A model generated the notes under the pieces. That model saw only the letters and a list, made by a program, of their open reading frames with translations, ran no database searches and was not told where the DNA came from. 64,000 bases of DNA, from the NCBI RefSeq assembly GCF_001442535.1, contig NZ_CP013141.1, forward strand, positions 3,886,979 through 3,950,978. Direction: 5' to 3'. The stretch's first letter is position 1, and each line of letters starts with the position of its first letter. This DNA is from Lysobacter antibioticus (lineage in GTDB: Bacteria > Pseudomonadota > Gammaproteobacteria > Xanthomonadales > Xanthomonadaceae). The position numbers and the translations under genes were made by a program. Shown here piece by piece: positions 18,826-32,238 of the stretch.

Positions 18826-19000
18826 GCATACGCGCAGTAACCGCTTACCGCGCACGTCAGGATCGCGAAATCGCTATTAAAACCACGGAATTTTCACTGT
18901 TTCGGCGATGGAAACATCGTCGAATCGGAGCTCGGCCGCAACGGTCATGCAGTGCAACATGCGGGCGAACGCGGTTCGATGGCGTGTGCCGCCCCACAAA

Positions 19001-19032
19001 CGCGCATCCCCGACCGGAGCCGGGGATGCGCG
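19001..19032 (-). terminator. Hairpin terminator of the M14 gene
   Basis: A perfect 12 bp stem CGCGCATCCCCG / CGGGGATGCGCG with an 8-base loop, 29 bp past the carboxypeptidase stop. On the minus strand it is followed by TTTG, a weak T-tract. Confidence 0.7.
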
Positions 19033-19060
19033 CTGCAACTCGCCTACCGTCCGGAAACGA

Positions 19061-21343
19061 TCAGAAGGTGATGCTCCAACTGTCGATGCGGCCGGTGTCC
19101 TGAGTGGCGTTGTCGTTGACGCGCAGCTTCCAGGTGCCGTTGAGCGGCTCGCTCGACAGGTTCTTGACGAAGGTGCCGACGACGTTGTCGGCGCTGCCGC
19201 CGCTGCGGTTGTGGATGTTGTAGAGGGTGCCGTCCGGCGCCACCAGGTCGACTTTCAGATCGCTCTTGTAGGTGTGCAGGATGTTGACCGTCACCGACGC
19301 GTCGCTCGGTGCGTTGCCGGTGCGGCCGGAGACCACGATGCTGCTCTCGACCGTCGCGTTGTCGGGGATCTGCACGTCGGTGCCGTTGCTGTAGGTCTGG
19401 GTGCCGCCGCCTCCGCTGACGGTGACCGAGGCGGTCTTGCTATGGCTGGCGTTATCGTCGTCGGTGACCGTCAGGGTGACCGTATAAGTGCCCGATGCGG
19501 CGTAGGTCTTGCTCGGATGGGTCGCGGTCGAGGTGGTGCCGTCGCCGAAGTTCCAGCTGCGCGCGACGATGCTGCCGTCGCTGTCGCTGGAGCTATCGGT
19601 GAAGTTCACGCTTAGGCCGCTGACGCTGGAAGTGAAATTCGCGACCGGCGGGGTATTGATGGGCCCGGTGCCGCCGACGGTGAAGCGCACCGCGTTCGGC
19701 GTGCCCGGCTTGCCGGCGGCATCGGTGCCCTGCACGTACAAGGTGTGCACGCCATTGGCCAGGCCGGTGGTCGGGATGCTCGCGCTCACGACTTCGCGGC
19801 TGCTGTTGTAGCTGCCGTCGCTGGCGTTGAGCGGATACGAAACCGCTCCGGCCGCCCACGGCGGCGCATCGAGATAGGCCCGGGCCGAGGCGATGTTCTG
19901 CACCGGCTCGGTGCCGTTGCTTTGGTTGAACACGCTGTCGTCGACGGTCGCCGTCAACGTCACCGGGGTGCCGGCCGGCACGCTCGCCGAGGACACGCTG
20001 ACCGCGGTGGTGTCGGGGCCGGACGGCAGCTTGTACGGTGCCCACAGGCTGCGCGCCGCGTAGCGCAGAGACTTCAGGTTGTCCGGCAGGGTCGTGCCCT
20101 GGAAGGTGCTGCAGCTCTCGAAGAACGACACGCCGAGCTCGATGGTGTACGCCGGCACGCCGAGCAGGCCGTACATGGTGTCGTCGGTGGTGCCGTCGGT
20201 GGCGTAAAGCTCGTCGGATTGCTGCGGGCGGTAGTTGTTGTGGAAGGCCATGCGCCGGCCGAGCGCACGCAGCGCCGCGCTGTTCGGCGCCGGGTTGCTG
20301 GTATCGCCCCACGACCACAGCACCAGTTGGGCGGCGCTGTGGATGTCCATGAAGATGCCCTGGTAATCCTCGGGCGCGGCGGTGTTGACGTCGTCGGGAC
20401 GACGATCCGGGAAGATGCCGCCGGTGTACACGCCGCTGCTGTTGCGGGTGCCGGCGACCAGGCGCATCAGGTTCTGCGTCTCCGGCTCCGACGCCGCGAG
20501 CGGGCCGCGATAAGTCTCGGCGCAGGCGTTGCCGCTGGAGCCGCCGGCGGCGCTGTTCCAGTGATACGGGAAGTTGCGGTTGAGGTCGACGCCGATCGAC
20601 GAGGCGCTGCAGGCGCCGTTGCTGTTGTTGACGTTCTTGCGCCAGGACGAGCCGGCTTCGGCCTTCTTGCGGCCGTCGGGGTTGGCCTGCAGCACGAACT
20701 GGAAGGCGAAGTTGTCGAGCAACCAGGTCGCCTCGTCGTTCGTGCCGTAGTTGTTGGCCAGCCATTCGGCGAAACGGGTGACGGTTTCGGCCGGCGTGTA
20801 CTCGCGCGCGTGGATCGAACCGAACAGCACCAGGGTCGGCTTGTTCGGCAGCGCGGCGTCGGTCGCCGAATTGGTCAGCTTGAGCACCTTCATCTCGTAG
20901 CCGGTGCCGGCGCTCTGGGTCTTCTGCCAGCTCGGCCCGATGTTGGTCACGCGCGCCAGCTGCGGCTTGCTCGTCGCCAGCTGGTCCATGGTCGTGTAGG
21001 TTTCCTCGACCGTGCGATAGCAGGCGTAGCCGGGAATGCTCTTGATGCCCAGCGCGGAACTCTGCAGCGCGGTCTGCAGCCGCTGCAGCTTCTCGGTCGC
21101 GTCGCGATCGATCTCGTACTTGAAGCCGGCGCGGCTCAACGCGGCCAGATCTTCGGGCATGGCTTCGACGCGGACGGTCTTGGCGTCGCGGTCGACGATC
21201 AGATGCTGGAAGCGCGACGCGATGCGTTGCAGCTGCGCGCTGTTGGTGTATTTGGCGGTGACGAAGACAGGCAGGTCATCGGCCGCCTTTGCGCCGGCGG
21301 ACAAGGCCAGCAACAGGGGCAGCGCGGCGTATTGGAAGCGCAT
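19061..21343 (-). CDS. Secreted M14 zinc carboxypeptidase with PKD and P domains
   Basis: 760 residues. Signal peptide 1-20, propeptide to about 105, M14 domain about 110-430, a beta-sandwich linker, PKD domain about 560-640, P domain about 649-760 (ends WSITF). Zinc ligands H178 and E181 (SIHARE) and H335 (MDIHSA), R256 (DLNRNFPYH) for substrate carboxylate, and catalytic E402 (YTIELG) are all present. Layout resembles bacterial carboxypeptidase T-type enzymes. It removes C-terminal residues, complementing the endoproteases next door. The ATG at 21343 starts the signal peptide; one at 21358 is also in frame. Confidence 0.93.
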   Translation of the reverse strand: MRFQYAALPLLLALSAGAKAADDLPVFVTAKYTNSAQLQRIASRFQHLIVDRDAKTVRVEAMPEDLAALSRAGFKYEIDRDATEKLQRLQTALQSSALGIKSIPGYACYRTVEETYTTMDQLATSKPQLARVTNIGPSWQKTQSAGTGYEMKVLKLTNSATDAALPNKPTLVLFGSIHAREYTPAETVTRFAEWLANNYGTNDEATWLLDNFAFQFVLQANPDGRKKAEAGSSWRKNVNNSNGACSASSIGVDLNRNFPYHWNSAAGGSSGNACAETYRGPLAASEPETQNLMRLVAGTRNSSGVYTGGIFPDRRPDDVNTAAPEDYQGIFMDIHSAAQLVLWSWGDTSNPAPNSAALRALGRRMAFHNNYRPQQSDELYATDGTTDDTMYGLLGVPAYTIELGVSFFESCSTFQGTTLPDNLKSLRYAARSLWAPYKLPSGPDTTAVSVSSASVPAGTPVTLTATVDDSVFNQSNGTEPVQNIASARAYLDAPPWAAGAVSYPLNASDGSYNSSREVVSASIPTTGLANGVHTLYVQGTDAAGKPGTPNAVRFTVGGTGPINTPPVANFTSSVSGLSVNFTDSSSDSDGSIVARSWNFGDGTTSTATHPSKTYAASGTYTVTLTVTDDDNASHSKTASVTVSGGGGTQTYSNGTDVQIPDNATVESSIVVSGRTGNAPSDASVTVNILHTYKSDLKVDLVAPDGTLYNIHNRSGGSADNVVGTFVKNLSSEPLNGTWKLRVNDNATQDTGRIDSWSITF

Positions 21344-21402
21344 TGGGAGACTCTCCATGTACCGGTACGTTGAACAGCGATGCGGTGGGTGCGGCCACCA
21401 TG

Positions 21403-21464
21403 CTGAGTACGCGGCACGAGGGCTGACAAGCGTCGCCCGTCGCGGCCATGCCTCGCTTTCGTGA
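21403..21464 (-). promoter_or_regulatory. Partial protease promoter module (M14 gene)
   Basis: CTGAG at 21403-21407 and GTGA at 21461-21464, 54 bp apart as in the other genes, but the distal half of the dyad is degenerate. The box lies only 60 bp before the start codon, closer than in the paralogous promoters. Confidence 0.35.
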
Positions 21465-21619
21465 TGCGTACGGCAGAACGGCGCAGTGATCGGCGACGAC
21501 GCATGGCGCGTCGTTGGGTCGGTAGGCATGCGGCGGCGTCACGCACTGCGGTGCCGTCGCGGTCGGGCGACGTCTTCGCCCGAAGCGCCTGCCCGCATGC
21601 GGACAGGCGCCAGTCGAAA

Positions 21620-21646
21620 CGCCGCGCGCCGTTACGGCGCGCGGCG
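21620..21646 (-). terminator. Strong hairpin after lysyl endopeptidase 1
   Basis: CGCCGCGCGCCG-TTA-CGGCGCGCGGCG, a perfect 12 bp stem nine bases past the stop codon. No T-run follows, so it may act as a 3' stabiliser rather than a true terminator. Confidence 0.6.
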
Positions 21647-21654
21647 TCGGTGGA

Positions 21655-24132
<2,478 letters not shown>

Positions 24133-24317
24133 CTACGGTCTGCCCCATCAAGAACGACCTCATTCGGCAGAGAGGCGCACGTTCGTGCCGACGAAGCTGC
24201 GCTCGGGTCTCTGCAGCTCAGCGCGGTCGCCTTCGCCCGCTCCATCGACATCGTCGCTTCCACGTCCTTATGCCCCACAGGCAGATTCGCGAACGATTCG
24301 AAGTGCCTTCCGCAAAG

Positions 24318-24344
24318 AAAAACCCCGGCCGAAGCCGGGGTTTT
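24318..24344. terminator. Bidirectional terminator after lysyl endopeptidase 2
   Basis: CCCCGGC-CGAA-GCCGGGG flanked by A-run on the left and TTTT on the right, 31 bp past the stop of the minus-strand gene. The T-tract on the minus strand supports termination of that gene. Confidence 0.85.
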
Positions 24345-24374
24345 ACTGGGCCATCGCATCGATGCCCCGGTCGA

Positions 24375-26546
<2,172 letters not shown>

Positions 26547-26573
26547 TCATCGTCGAGCGGAAAGCGGACTCCC

Positions 26574-26578
26574 CTAAG
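26574..26578 (-). promoter_or_regulatory. CTAAG box without dyad (lysyl endopeptidase 2)
   Basis: The same CTAAG box as in the other protease promoters, 196 bp before the start, but no GTGA-N6-TCAC dyad at the expected 54 bp. Hairpins occupy that stretch instead. Confidence 0.25.
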
Positions 26579-26594
26579 CCCGCCTGTGTTTCAG

Positions 26595-26657
26595 GAGCCC
26601 GGCTTATCAAAAGCCGGGGCTCCCCGGACACGAGGTCCCTCCAGACGGAGGTTCCTC
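26595..26657 (-). terminator. Two hairpins after the metalloprotease gene
   Basis: GAGCCCGGCTT/AAGCCGGGGCTC (26595-26622, one bulge) and a CCTCCAGACGGAGG-centred stem (26632-26657). They lie 16-78 bp past the stop codon and have no T-tract. They probably limit read-through into lysyl endopeptidase 2. Confidence 0.5.
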
Positions 26658-26672
26658 AAAACGCGAGGCTTA

Positions 26673-28628
26673 TCAGAACGTGATGCTCCAGGTGTCGATG
26701 CGGCCGATATCCTGCGAGGCGCGATCGGCCGCGCGCAGCTTCCAGGTACCGTTGAGCGGCTCGCTCGACAGGTCCTTGGTGAAGCTGCCGGTGACGTTGT
26801 CGGCGCTGCCGCCGCTGCGGTTGTGGAGGTTGTAGACCGAGCCGTCCGGCGCGATCAGGTCGACGATCAAGTCGCCCTTGTACGGGTGGACGATGTTGAC
26901 CGAGACGCTGGCGTTGCTCGGCGCATTGCCGCTGCGCCCGGACACGGCGATGCTGCTGCTCACGCCGGTGGCGTTGTTGTCCGGAATGTTGACGTCGGCG
27001 CCGTTGGTATAGGTCTGCACGCCGCTGGCATTGACCGTGACCGAGGCGGTCTTGCTGTGGGTGGCGCCGTCGTCGTCGGTGACGGTCAGCACGACGGTGT
27101 AGGTGCCGGCCGCGGTGTAGGCCTTACTCGGGTTGGTCGCGGTCGAGCTGGTGCCGTCGCCGAAGTTCCAGCTGCGCGAGGCGATGCTGCCGTCGCTGTC
27201 GGTGGAGCTGTCGGTGAAGCTCACGCTCAGGCCGCTGGCGCTGGAGCTGAAGTTCGCCACCGGTGCGACGTTGGCGCCCGGGTCGGCGCGGAATGCCGCC
27301 ATCGCCGCCTTGGTCTGCACCAGTACGCGCTGGTTGTGGTGCACATCGGCCGTGCCCATCGCCACGCCGCCGTAGGTGATGTCCGGATTCGACCAGTAGT
27401 TCAGGCGGGTGCAGGCCGTGCCCGGGCACTGGTAGGCCATGATGGTGCGCCAGCGAGCGCCCTGCGCGGGCATGTACTGGTAGCCGTGGCCGTAAGCGTA
27501 AGGCAGCGTGTTCGGATCGTTCTGCGGGTTGTGGCGGGCCGACAGCAGATGGCCGACCTCATGGGCGAAGCTGTAGTAGCCGGTCGCGCAATCGTAGTGC
27601 ACGGTCGCGAACGCAGTGGCGGCGTTGGAACCGATCGCGGCCGCGCGGCCGCAGTTGCTGTCGTCGTTGATGACCAGGACGTTGACGTCGGCGGCATTGG
27701 TGTCGCGGGTACCGTGGATGTCGTCCATGTAACCGTCGTTGGTACCTTCGAAGCGGTCCACGTCGGTGGCGTGGCCGTCGCCGACCGAGGTGTATTGGAC
27801 GGTGCGGTAGTTGGCCAGCACCATATTGATGCCGACGTTGGAATTGAGGTAACCCTGGTTGCTCTCGGCGACGGCCAGTTCGACCAGCGCCTCCATGTCG
27901 CCGCCATAAGCCGTGACCGCGTCGTTGGTCGCGACCACCTGGACACGGATGGTGGCGGTGGCGCCCGGCTCGGTCGCGGCCGGACCGACCAGGCCACCGC
28001 TGCGAGCGGCCTGCGTGGCGGCTGCGCGCATGTCGATCTGGGGCAGGCTCGCCTCGTTGTAGTCGGCGGCATGGTCCGGCGGCATGCGGGTTTCGTCGAC
28101 CTCGATCACCGCATGGCTGCCGTCGGCGAGCGGACGGATGCGATACAGCTGGCCGTCGACGCGGACGTTGCCGGTGACGCCGTTGCCGCGGCGCACCAGG
28201 GCGACCGAGTTGCGTTCGTCGCTGCGCACTTCGCGTGCGGTGCGAGCGGCGGCGGCCTTGCCGGTGCCGCGCAGATGGCCCATCCAGACGGTGCTGCCGC
28301 CGCGGGTTTCGCGGACGTTGTCGAGCACGGCGTTGACCAGGTGGCCGCCGAGTTGCAGTTCGATTTCGCGCGTCTGCGCGCTGACCACGGCGGCATCGGC
28401 GCGCTTGAGCCGCAGCGAGGCGGTGGCCGGCGCGGCGGCGAGGCTCTGCGCACGGCCGAGGGCGGACGAGCCCTGGCTGCCGGCGATACCGGCGCGCGGC
28501 GTGGCGTCGCCGACGAACAAGGGTTGTGCGGCGAAGGCCGGCAATGCGGCGATCGCGGATGCGAGTACGGCGACGCGAGCGGTGTTCAGACCGCGCGCAC
28601 GGACGCGGTTGCGAGACTTGCTGGTCAT
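26673..28628 (-). CDS. Secreted reprolysin-like zinc metalloprotease with PKD and P domains
   Basis: 651 residues. Signal peptide to about 34, propeptide to about 220, metzincin catalytic domain about 225-450 with HEVGHLLSARH (356-366; zinc ligands H356, H360, H366, base E357) and the Met-turn TIMAYQC (M397), PKD about 455-535, P domain about 540-651. The pattern HExxHxxxxxH plus Met-turn places it among metzincins. Its P domain belongs to the variant also found in the second subtilase. The leader carries a stem-loop and a GGGGG tract instead of a normal Shine-Dalgarno. Confidence 0.92.
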   Translation of the reverse strand: MTSKSRNRVRARGLNTARVAVLASAIAALPAFAAQPLFVGDATPRAGIAGSQGSSALGRAQSLAAAPATASLRLKRADAAVVSAQTREIELQLGGHLVNAVLDNVRETRGGSTVWMGHLRGTGKAAAARTAREVRSDERNSVALVRRGNGVTGNVRVDGQLYRIRPLADGSHAVIEVDETRMPPDHAADYNEASLPQIDMRAAATQAARSGGLVGPAATEPGATATIRVQVVATNDAVTAYGGDMEALVELAVAESNQGYLNSNVGINMVLANYRTVQYTSVGDGHATDVDRFEGTNDGYMDDIHGTRDTNAADVNVLVINDDSNCGRAAAIGSNAATAFATVHYDCATGYYSFAHEVGHLLSARHNPQNDPNTLPYAYGHGYQYMPAQGARWRTIMAYQCPGTACTRLNYWSNPDITYGGVAMGTADVHHNQRVLVQTKAAMAAFRADPGANVAPVANFSSSASGLSVSFTDSSTDSDGSIASRSWNFGDGTSSTATNPSKAYTAAGTYTVVLTVTDDDGATHSKTASVTVNASGVQTYTNGADVNIPDNNATGVSSSIAVSGRSGNAPSNASVSVNIVHPYKGDLIVDLIAPDGSVYNLHNRSGGSADNVTGSFTKDLSSEPLNGTWKLRAADRASQDIGRIDTWSITF

Positions 28629-28667
28629 TGGTGGAACCCCCGAAGGAAGTAAAGCCGCAAGCGCGGC
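28629..28667 (-). promoter_or_regulatory. 5'-leader stem-loop plus G-tract (metalloprotease)
   Basis: GCCGC-AAGC-GCGGC (28654-28667) lies 26 bp before the ATG, followed on the minus strand by ACTTC and GGGGGTTCCACCA. The same arrangement precedes both subtilases. A role in translation is inferred. Confidence 0.5.
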
Positions 28668-28794
28668 CGAAAGGTAATCGCCGGAACATCGAAGGCAGGC
28701 GGCCTGTTCGCCAGCACCTGTTCGCCCTCGTGTCCGATCTGGCGTTTCGTGTCTTGATTGCGGATCGAGTCGTCGTTCCGTCCGCACTTCGACG

Positions 28795-28866
28795 CTAACG
28801 TTTCGCGCAAGGCCGCGGCAATGGTTCGGCGACCGATTCGGCGGCACCGTTCGTGATGCAGGTCAT
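28795..28866 (-). promoter_or_regulatory. Protease promoter module (metalloprotease)
   Basis: CTAAC at 28795-28799 and GTGA-N6-TCATGCAT at 28853-28870, 54 bp apart. The dyad and its flanks (GTTCGTGA...TCATGCAT) are almost the same as those upstream of the M28 gene. Confidence 0.55.
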
Positions 28867-28946
28867 GCATCGGAAAACTCTTTCGGGCACGCGAAATCCG
28901 CTGCTCGCCGAGCGATAAAACCTCCACACGACGGCGCCTTTCGCGC

Positions 28947-28980
28947 AACAAAAAACCCCGGCTTTACCGGGGTTTTTTGT
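28947..28980. terminator. Bidirectional terminator
   Basis: ACAAAAAACCCCGG-loop-CCGGGGTTTTTTGT: a near-perfect palindrome with T-runs both ways, 85 bp past the I9 lipoprotein stop. Confidence 0.9.
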
Positions 28981-29064
28981 GCTTCGCAGCGAAGATTGCG
29001 TGCCTTGCGTCAATGAATTTCTTGCAGTCTTTCAGGAGGTCCCGGCGACGCGTTGCTCCGCCGA

Positions 29065-29583
29065 TTACTTCTCGATGACCTCCGGCCCGCGGATGATCGG
29101 ATCGAGTGCGATGTGGTTGTCGGGCTCGATGAACTGCACGTCCGGATCGGCGGCGAATGCCTGCATCAGGCGCTGCGCGCCGGCGCGGTCGAGCGCCGGG
29201 CTGACGCTGAACACGTCGGCATTGATGCCCATGCGATGCTTCCAGGTCAGGGTCGGTGCGCCGCCCTTGCCGGCCACGCCCTGCAGGCGCTGCGCGGTCT
29301 GGTTGAGGCGCGTCTGCACCACGCCTTGCTGCTTGAGCGGCGCGCTGTCGTCGCGGTATTTGACGATGAACTGCGCGAACGGCCCACCACCGACCGGTTC
29401 GCCGACCTGGGCCGGCGCCTTCCTCGGAGACGGGTTAACTTCCGGGTTCACTTCGGAGTTGACTTGCGGATTGGCGTCGGGAGCGCTGTCGGGAGTCGTA
29501 CTGGAGGCCATGCAGGCGGTCATCGCAAAGGAAAGGAACAAGGCCGTGGACGACAGCCACAGAGCGCGGATCGGAAACGGCAT
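29065..29583 (-). CDS. Free-standing I9-like subtilase propeptide/inhibitor, lipoprotein
   Basis: 172 residues. Signal peptide with lipobox MTAC (Cys 24), a Pro/Asn/Glu linker (25-68) with repeated SEVNPEVNP units, then an inhibitor I9-like domain (about 70-160). QFIVKYRDDSAPLKQQGV and RLMQAFAADPDVQFIEPDN align with the propeptides of the neighbouring subtilases (FIVKYRDGS..., LMRQIAADPNVEYVEPN). It ends exactly where their catalytic domains begin. Likely a membrane-anchored inhibitor or folding helper for the subtilases; this is inferred. AGGAG eight bases before the ATG at 29583 fixes the start. No P domain. Confidence 0.85.
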   Translation of the reverse strand: MPFPIRALWLSSTALFLSFAMTACMASSTTPDSAPDANPQVNSEVNPEVNPSPRKAPAQVGEPVGGGPFAQFIVKYRDDSAPLKQQGVVQTRLNQTAQRLQGVAGKGGAPTLTWKHRMGINADVFSVSPALDRAGAQRLMQAFAADPDVQFIEPDNHIALDPIIRGPEVIEK

Positions 29584-29795
29584 GCGGGCTTCTCCTGGGA
29601 TCGGGTATCGATGGAACGCATGAGCATGGTATTCGGGGTTGCGGCTCGCGATGCGAAACCGGGAGCGCCGCGACCGTTCCGCCCGCTTCCAGCGACGTCC
29701 CGAGCTTACTCCCCGCATCCGGCGACGGATGTGAGCGCGCTATGTGGCACAACCCGGAGTCGGCGTGCGTTCACCTCGGTGACTGCGCGCGAGCC

Positions 29796-29827
29796 CAAAA
29801 AAGAACCCCGGTCGAAACCGGGGTTCT
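29796..29827 (-). terminator. Terminator of subtilase 1
   Basis: AGAACCCCGGT-CGAA-ACCGGGGTTCT (29802-29827) followed on the minus strand by TTTTTT. It lies 40 bp past the stop. Confidence 0.9.
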
Positions 29828-29866
29828 GAACGCACGGCGAGCCTCACGGGCGGCCTGCCGGCGGGT

Positions 29867-31642
29867 TTAGAACGTGATGCTCCAGGTATCGATGCGGCCG
29901 GTGTCCTGGCTCGCGTTATCGTTGACGCGCAGCTTCCAGGTGCCGTTGAGCGTTTCGGTCGACAGGTTCTTGGTGAAGGTACCGATGACGTTGTCGGTGC
30001 CCGAGCCGGTGCGGTTGTGGATGTTGTAGAGCGTGCCGTCCGGCGCGACCAGGTCGACCTTCAAGTCGCCCTTGTAGGTGTGGACGATGTTGACCGAGAT
30101 CGAGGCGGTGCTCGGCGCGTTGCCGGTGCGGCCCGACACGACGATGCTGCTTTCGACCGTGGCGTTGTCGGGAATGGCGACGTCGGTGCCGTTGGTGTAG
30201 GTCTGCACGCCGGTCGGCGGGGTGCCGCCGAGCGCGTCGAGCGCGGCCTTGGCATTGACGATGCCGGCGCCGCAACCGCCCGAGCACGAGCCGGGGAGCG
30301 CGCGCGCGGTGTTCTTGAGCAGGGTCTCGATCTCGGCCGGGGTCTTCGGCGTGGTTGCCTTCGACTGCAGCAGTGCGACCACGCCGGCGACGTGCGGCGA
30401 AGCCATCGAGGTGCCGCTCATGTACACGTACTGCTCGGCGCCCTGGGTGGTGGTGCCGCCGTTATGGGTCGAGGCGATCTGGTCGCCCGGCGCCGACACG
30501 TCGATGCCGGTGCCGTAGTTGGAGTAGCTGGCCTTGGCGCCGGTCGAAGTGGTGGCCGCAACGGCGATGACGTTGGCGCAGTTGGCCGGCGTCGAGGTCG
30601 AGACGTTCGCGCTTTCGTTGCCGGCGGCCACGACGATGGTGGTGCCGCGGCCTACCGCACCGTTGATCGCGGTCTGGTAGCTGCTCGGGCAGGCGCCGCC
30701 GCCGCCGAGGCTGAGGTTGATCACTTCGGCCGGGTTGGCATTGGCCGGGATGCCCGACACGCTGCCGCCCGAGGCCCAGACGATGGCGTCGGAGATGTCG
30801 GAGTCGTAACCGCCGCAGCGGCCGAGCACGCGCACCGGCACGACCTTGGCGTTGAACGCGGTGCCGGCGACGCCCTTGGCGTTGTTGGTCACTGCGGCGA
30901 CGGTGCCGGCGACGTGGGTGCCGTGCCAGCTCGAATCGCTGGCGTCGACGTCGTAGCCGGGCTGGTCGCACTCGGTTGCGTTGTTCCAGTCGCCTTCGTC
31001 GTTCGGGTTGGAATCGCGGCCGTCGCCGTCGCGCGAGACGAAGGTGTCGGTGATGAAGTCGTAGCCCGGCAGGATGTTGGCGTTGAGATCGCTGTGCGGG
31101 GTGATGCCGGTGTCGAGCACGGCGACGACCGCACCGCTGCCGGTGGAGACGTCCCAGGCCTGGTCGACGCGCATGCCGCCGTTGGCGCCGTTGAAGCCGT
31201 ACTGCACGCCGTAGTGGGTGTCGTTCGGAGTCAGCAGGGCATGGCGGCGCACGTCGACTTCGACGAAATCGACGTTCGGGTCGGCGGCGATCTGGCGCAT
31301 CAGCGATTCGGCTTCGACGCGGTCGAGCGAACGGTCGGCGCGCACCACGTCGGCGCCGATGGCGGTGCGGCGCAGGTGCTTCAGGCCGAGTGCGGCCTTG
31401 CCCTTGGCCTTGCCGACGGAAGCGGTCGCGGCGGTGCTGAGCGCGCTCTGCACGCTGGCGGCGCTGCTGCGCTCGACGCTGCCGTCGCGGTACTTGACGA
31501 TGAATCGGTCGAACTTGGCGGCGGTCTGCAGGCCGCTGAGGTTGACGCGCTCGGCGGCGAAAGCCGATCCGGCGACGGTCGAAGCCAGCACCAGGGCGGT
31601 GGCGGCGGCAAGGGCGTGTACGCGATTCGAACGAACGGACAT
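29867..31642 (-). CDS. Secreted S8 subtilisin-like protease 1 with P domain
   Basis: 591 residues: signal peptide 1-30, I9 propeptide about 45-130, S8 catalytic domain about 140-460, P domain about 480-591 (ends WSITF). Triad D177 (AVLDTGI), H240 (WHGTHVAGT), S412 (SGTSMASPHVAG), with oxyanion N342 (VAAGNES). Extracellular endoprotease of the type that Lysobacter, Xanthomonas and relatives secrete. The P domain is the common variant (DNATVESS..., HTYKGDL). The leader holds the stem-loop/G-tract and the promoter a good CRP/Clp-like dyad. Confidence 0.95.
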   Translation of the reverse strand: MSVRSNRVHALAAATALVLASTVAGSAFAAERVNLSGLQTAAKFDRFIVKYRDGSVERSSAASVQSALSTAATASVGKAKGKAALGLKHLRRTAIGADVVRADRSLDRVEAESLMRQIAADPNVDFVEVDVRRHALLTPNDTHYGVQYGFNGANGGMRVDQAWDVSTGSGAVVAVLDTGITPHSDLNANILPGYDFITDTFVSRDGDGRDSNPNDEGDWNNATECDQPGYDVDASDSSWHGTHVAGTVAAVTNNAKGVAGTAFNAKVVPVRVLGRCGGYDSDISDAIVWASGGSVSGIPANANPAEVINLSLGGGGACPSSYQTAINGAVGRGTTIVVAAGNESANVSTSTPANCANVIAVAATTSTGAKASYSNYGTGIDVSAPGDQIASTHNGGTTTQGAEQYVYMSGTSMASPHVAGVVALLQSKATTPKTPAEIETLLKNTARALPGSCSGGCGAGIVNAKAALDALGGTPPTGVQTYTNGTDVAIPDNATVESSIVVSGRTGNAPSTASISVNIVHTYKGDLKVDLVAPDGTLYNIHNRTGSGTDNVIGTFTKNLSTETLNGTWKLRVNDNASQDTGRIDTWSITF

Positions 31643-31682
31643 CTGTTGAGAACCCCTAAACTGAAGTGGCCGCAGTTGCGGC
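31643..31682 (-). promoter_or_regulatory. 5'-leader stem-loop plus G-tract (subtilase 1)
   Basis: GCCGC-AGTT-GCGGC (31669-31682) lies 27 bp before the ATG. On the minus strand it is followed by ACTTC and AGGGGTTCTCAACAG. Confidence 0.5.
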
Positions 31683-31785
31683 GGAGTCGTCCGGTGAACC
31701 GGCGGCAACGACGAGGACGCCGCGATGCCCGGACTTGTTCGCGAAGCGCATTCGGCGAAATGTCGATGCGATCCGTCGATCCACG

Positions 31786-31857
31786 CTAACGATTGCGCGG
31801 CGGCTACGACAAGAGATGGGCGTCACCGTTTTGTGGCGTAAAAGTGAAATAAATCAC
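31786..31857 (-). promoter_or_regulatory. Protease promoter module (subtilase 1), best CRP/Clp-like dyad
   Basis: CTAAC at 31786-31790 and GTGA-AATAAA-TCAC at 31844-31857, a perfect CRP-family core, 54 bp apart. Clp is the CRP homologue that controls extracellular enzymes in Xanthomonas and Lysobacter. Confidence 0.65.
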
Positions 31858-31869
31858 GCATTTGCTACG

Positions 31870-32171
31870 CACTTGTGTGGCAGGCGTCACAACGCAAAAA
31901 CGCAAAAACCCCCTACCCCTGCCGCGAAAAAGTGACAGCGAACAAATCTGTTTGCACGGTGCCACCGGCATCGCGACGAGGCGATGTCCATGCGTTGCAC
32001 ACGCATCGCCGAGCCCCTGCATTTCTCGCTGTACGTCCACATTCATCGGCATGAACGCATCGCTGAATGCGTGCCTGGCGACGGGTCGCATCCGCACCGG
32101 ACGCAGCGAGCTGAGCCATGCGACTCGCTCGGGCGCCGCGTCGCGGCCGCCGCTCTACCCTGCCCGCGGCG
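31870..32171. other. Intergenic gap, nothing recognised
   Basis: About 300 bp between the promoter of subtilase 1 and the terminator of subtilase 2. I see no ORF worth calling and no island repeat. Confidence 0.5.
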
Positions 32172-32196
32172 AAAAAAACCCCGGCCGAAGCCGGGG
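32172..32196 (-). terminator. Terminator of subtilase 2
   Basis: CCCCGGC-CGAA-GCCGGGG (32179-32196) with seven T following on the minus strand, 42 bp past the stop. Confidence 0.9.
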
Positions 32197-32238
32197 TCGG
32201 TGTTGCGCCTTGGCTTTATGCAGCGCCTCGGCGGTCGA

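Noticed and set aside
29584..29866. CRP-like dyad upstream of the I9 lipoprotein
   Set aside because: Half-sites GTGA at 29731 and a TCAC-CTCG-GTGA palindrome near 29772 do not match the orientation or the 54 bp spacing to a CTNAG box seen in the protease genes.
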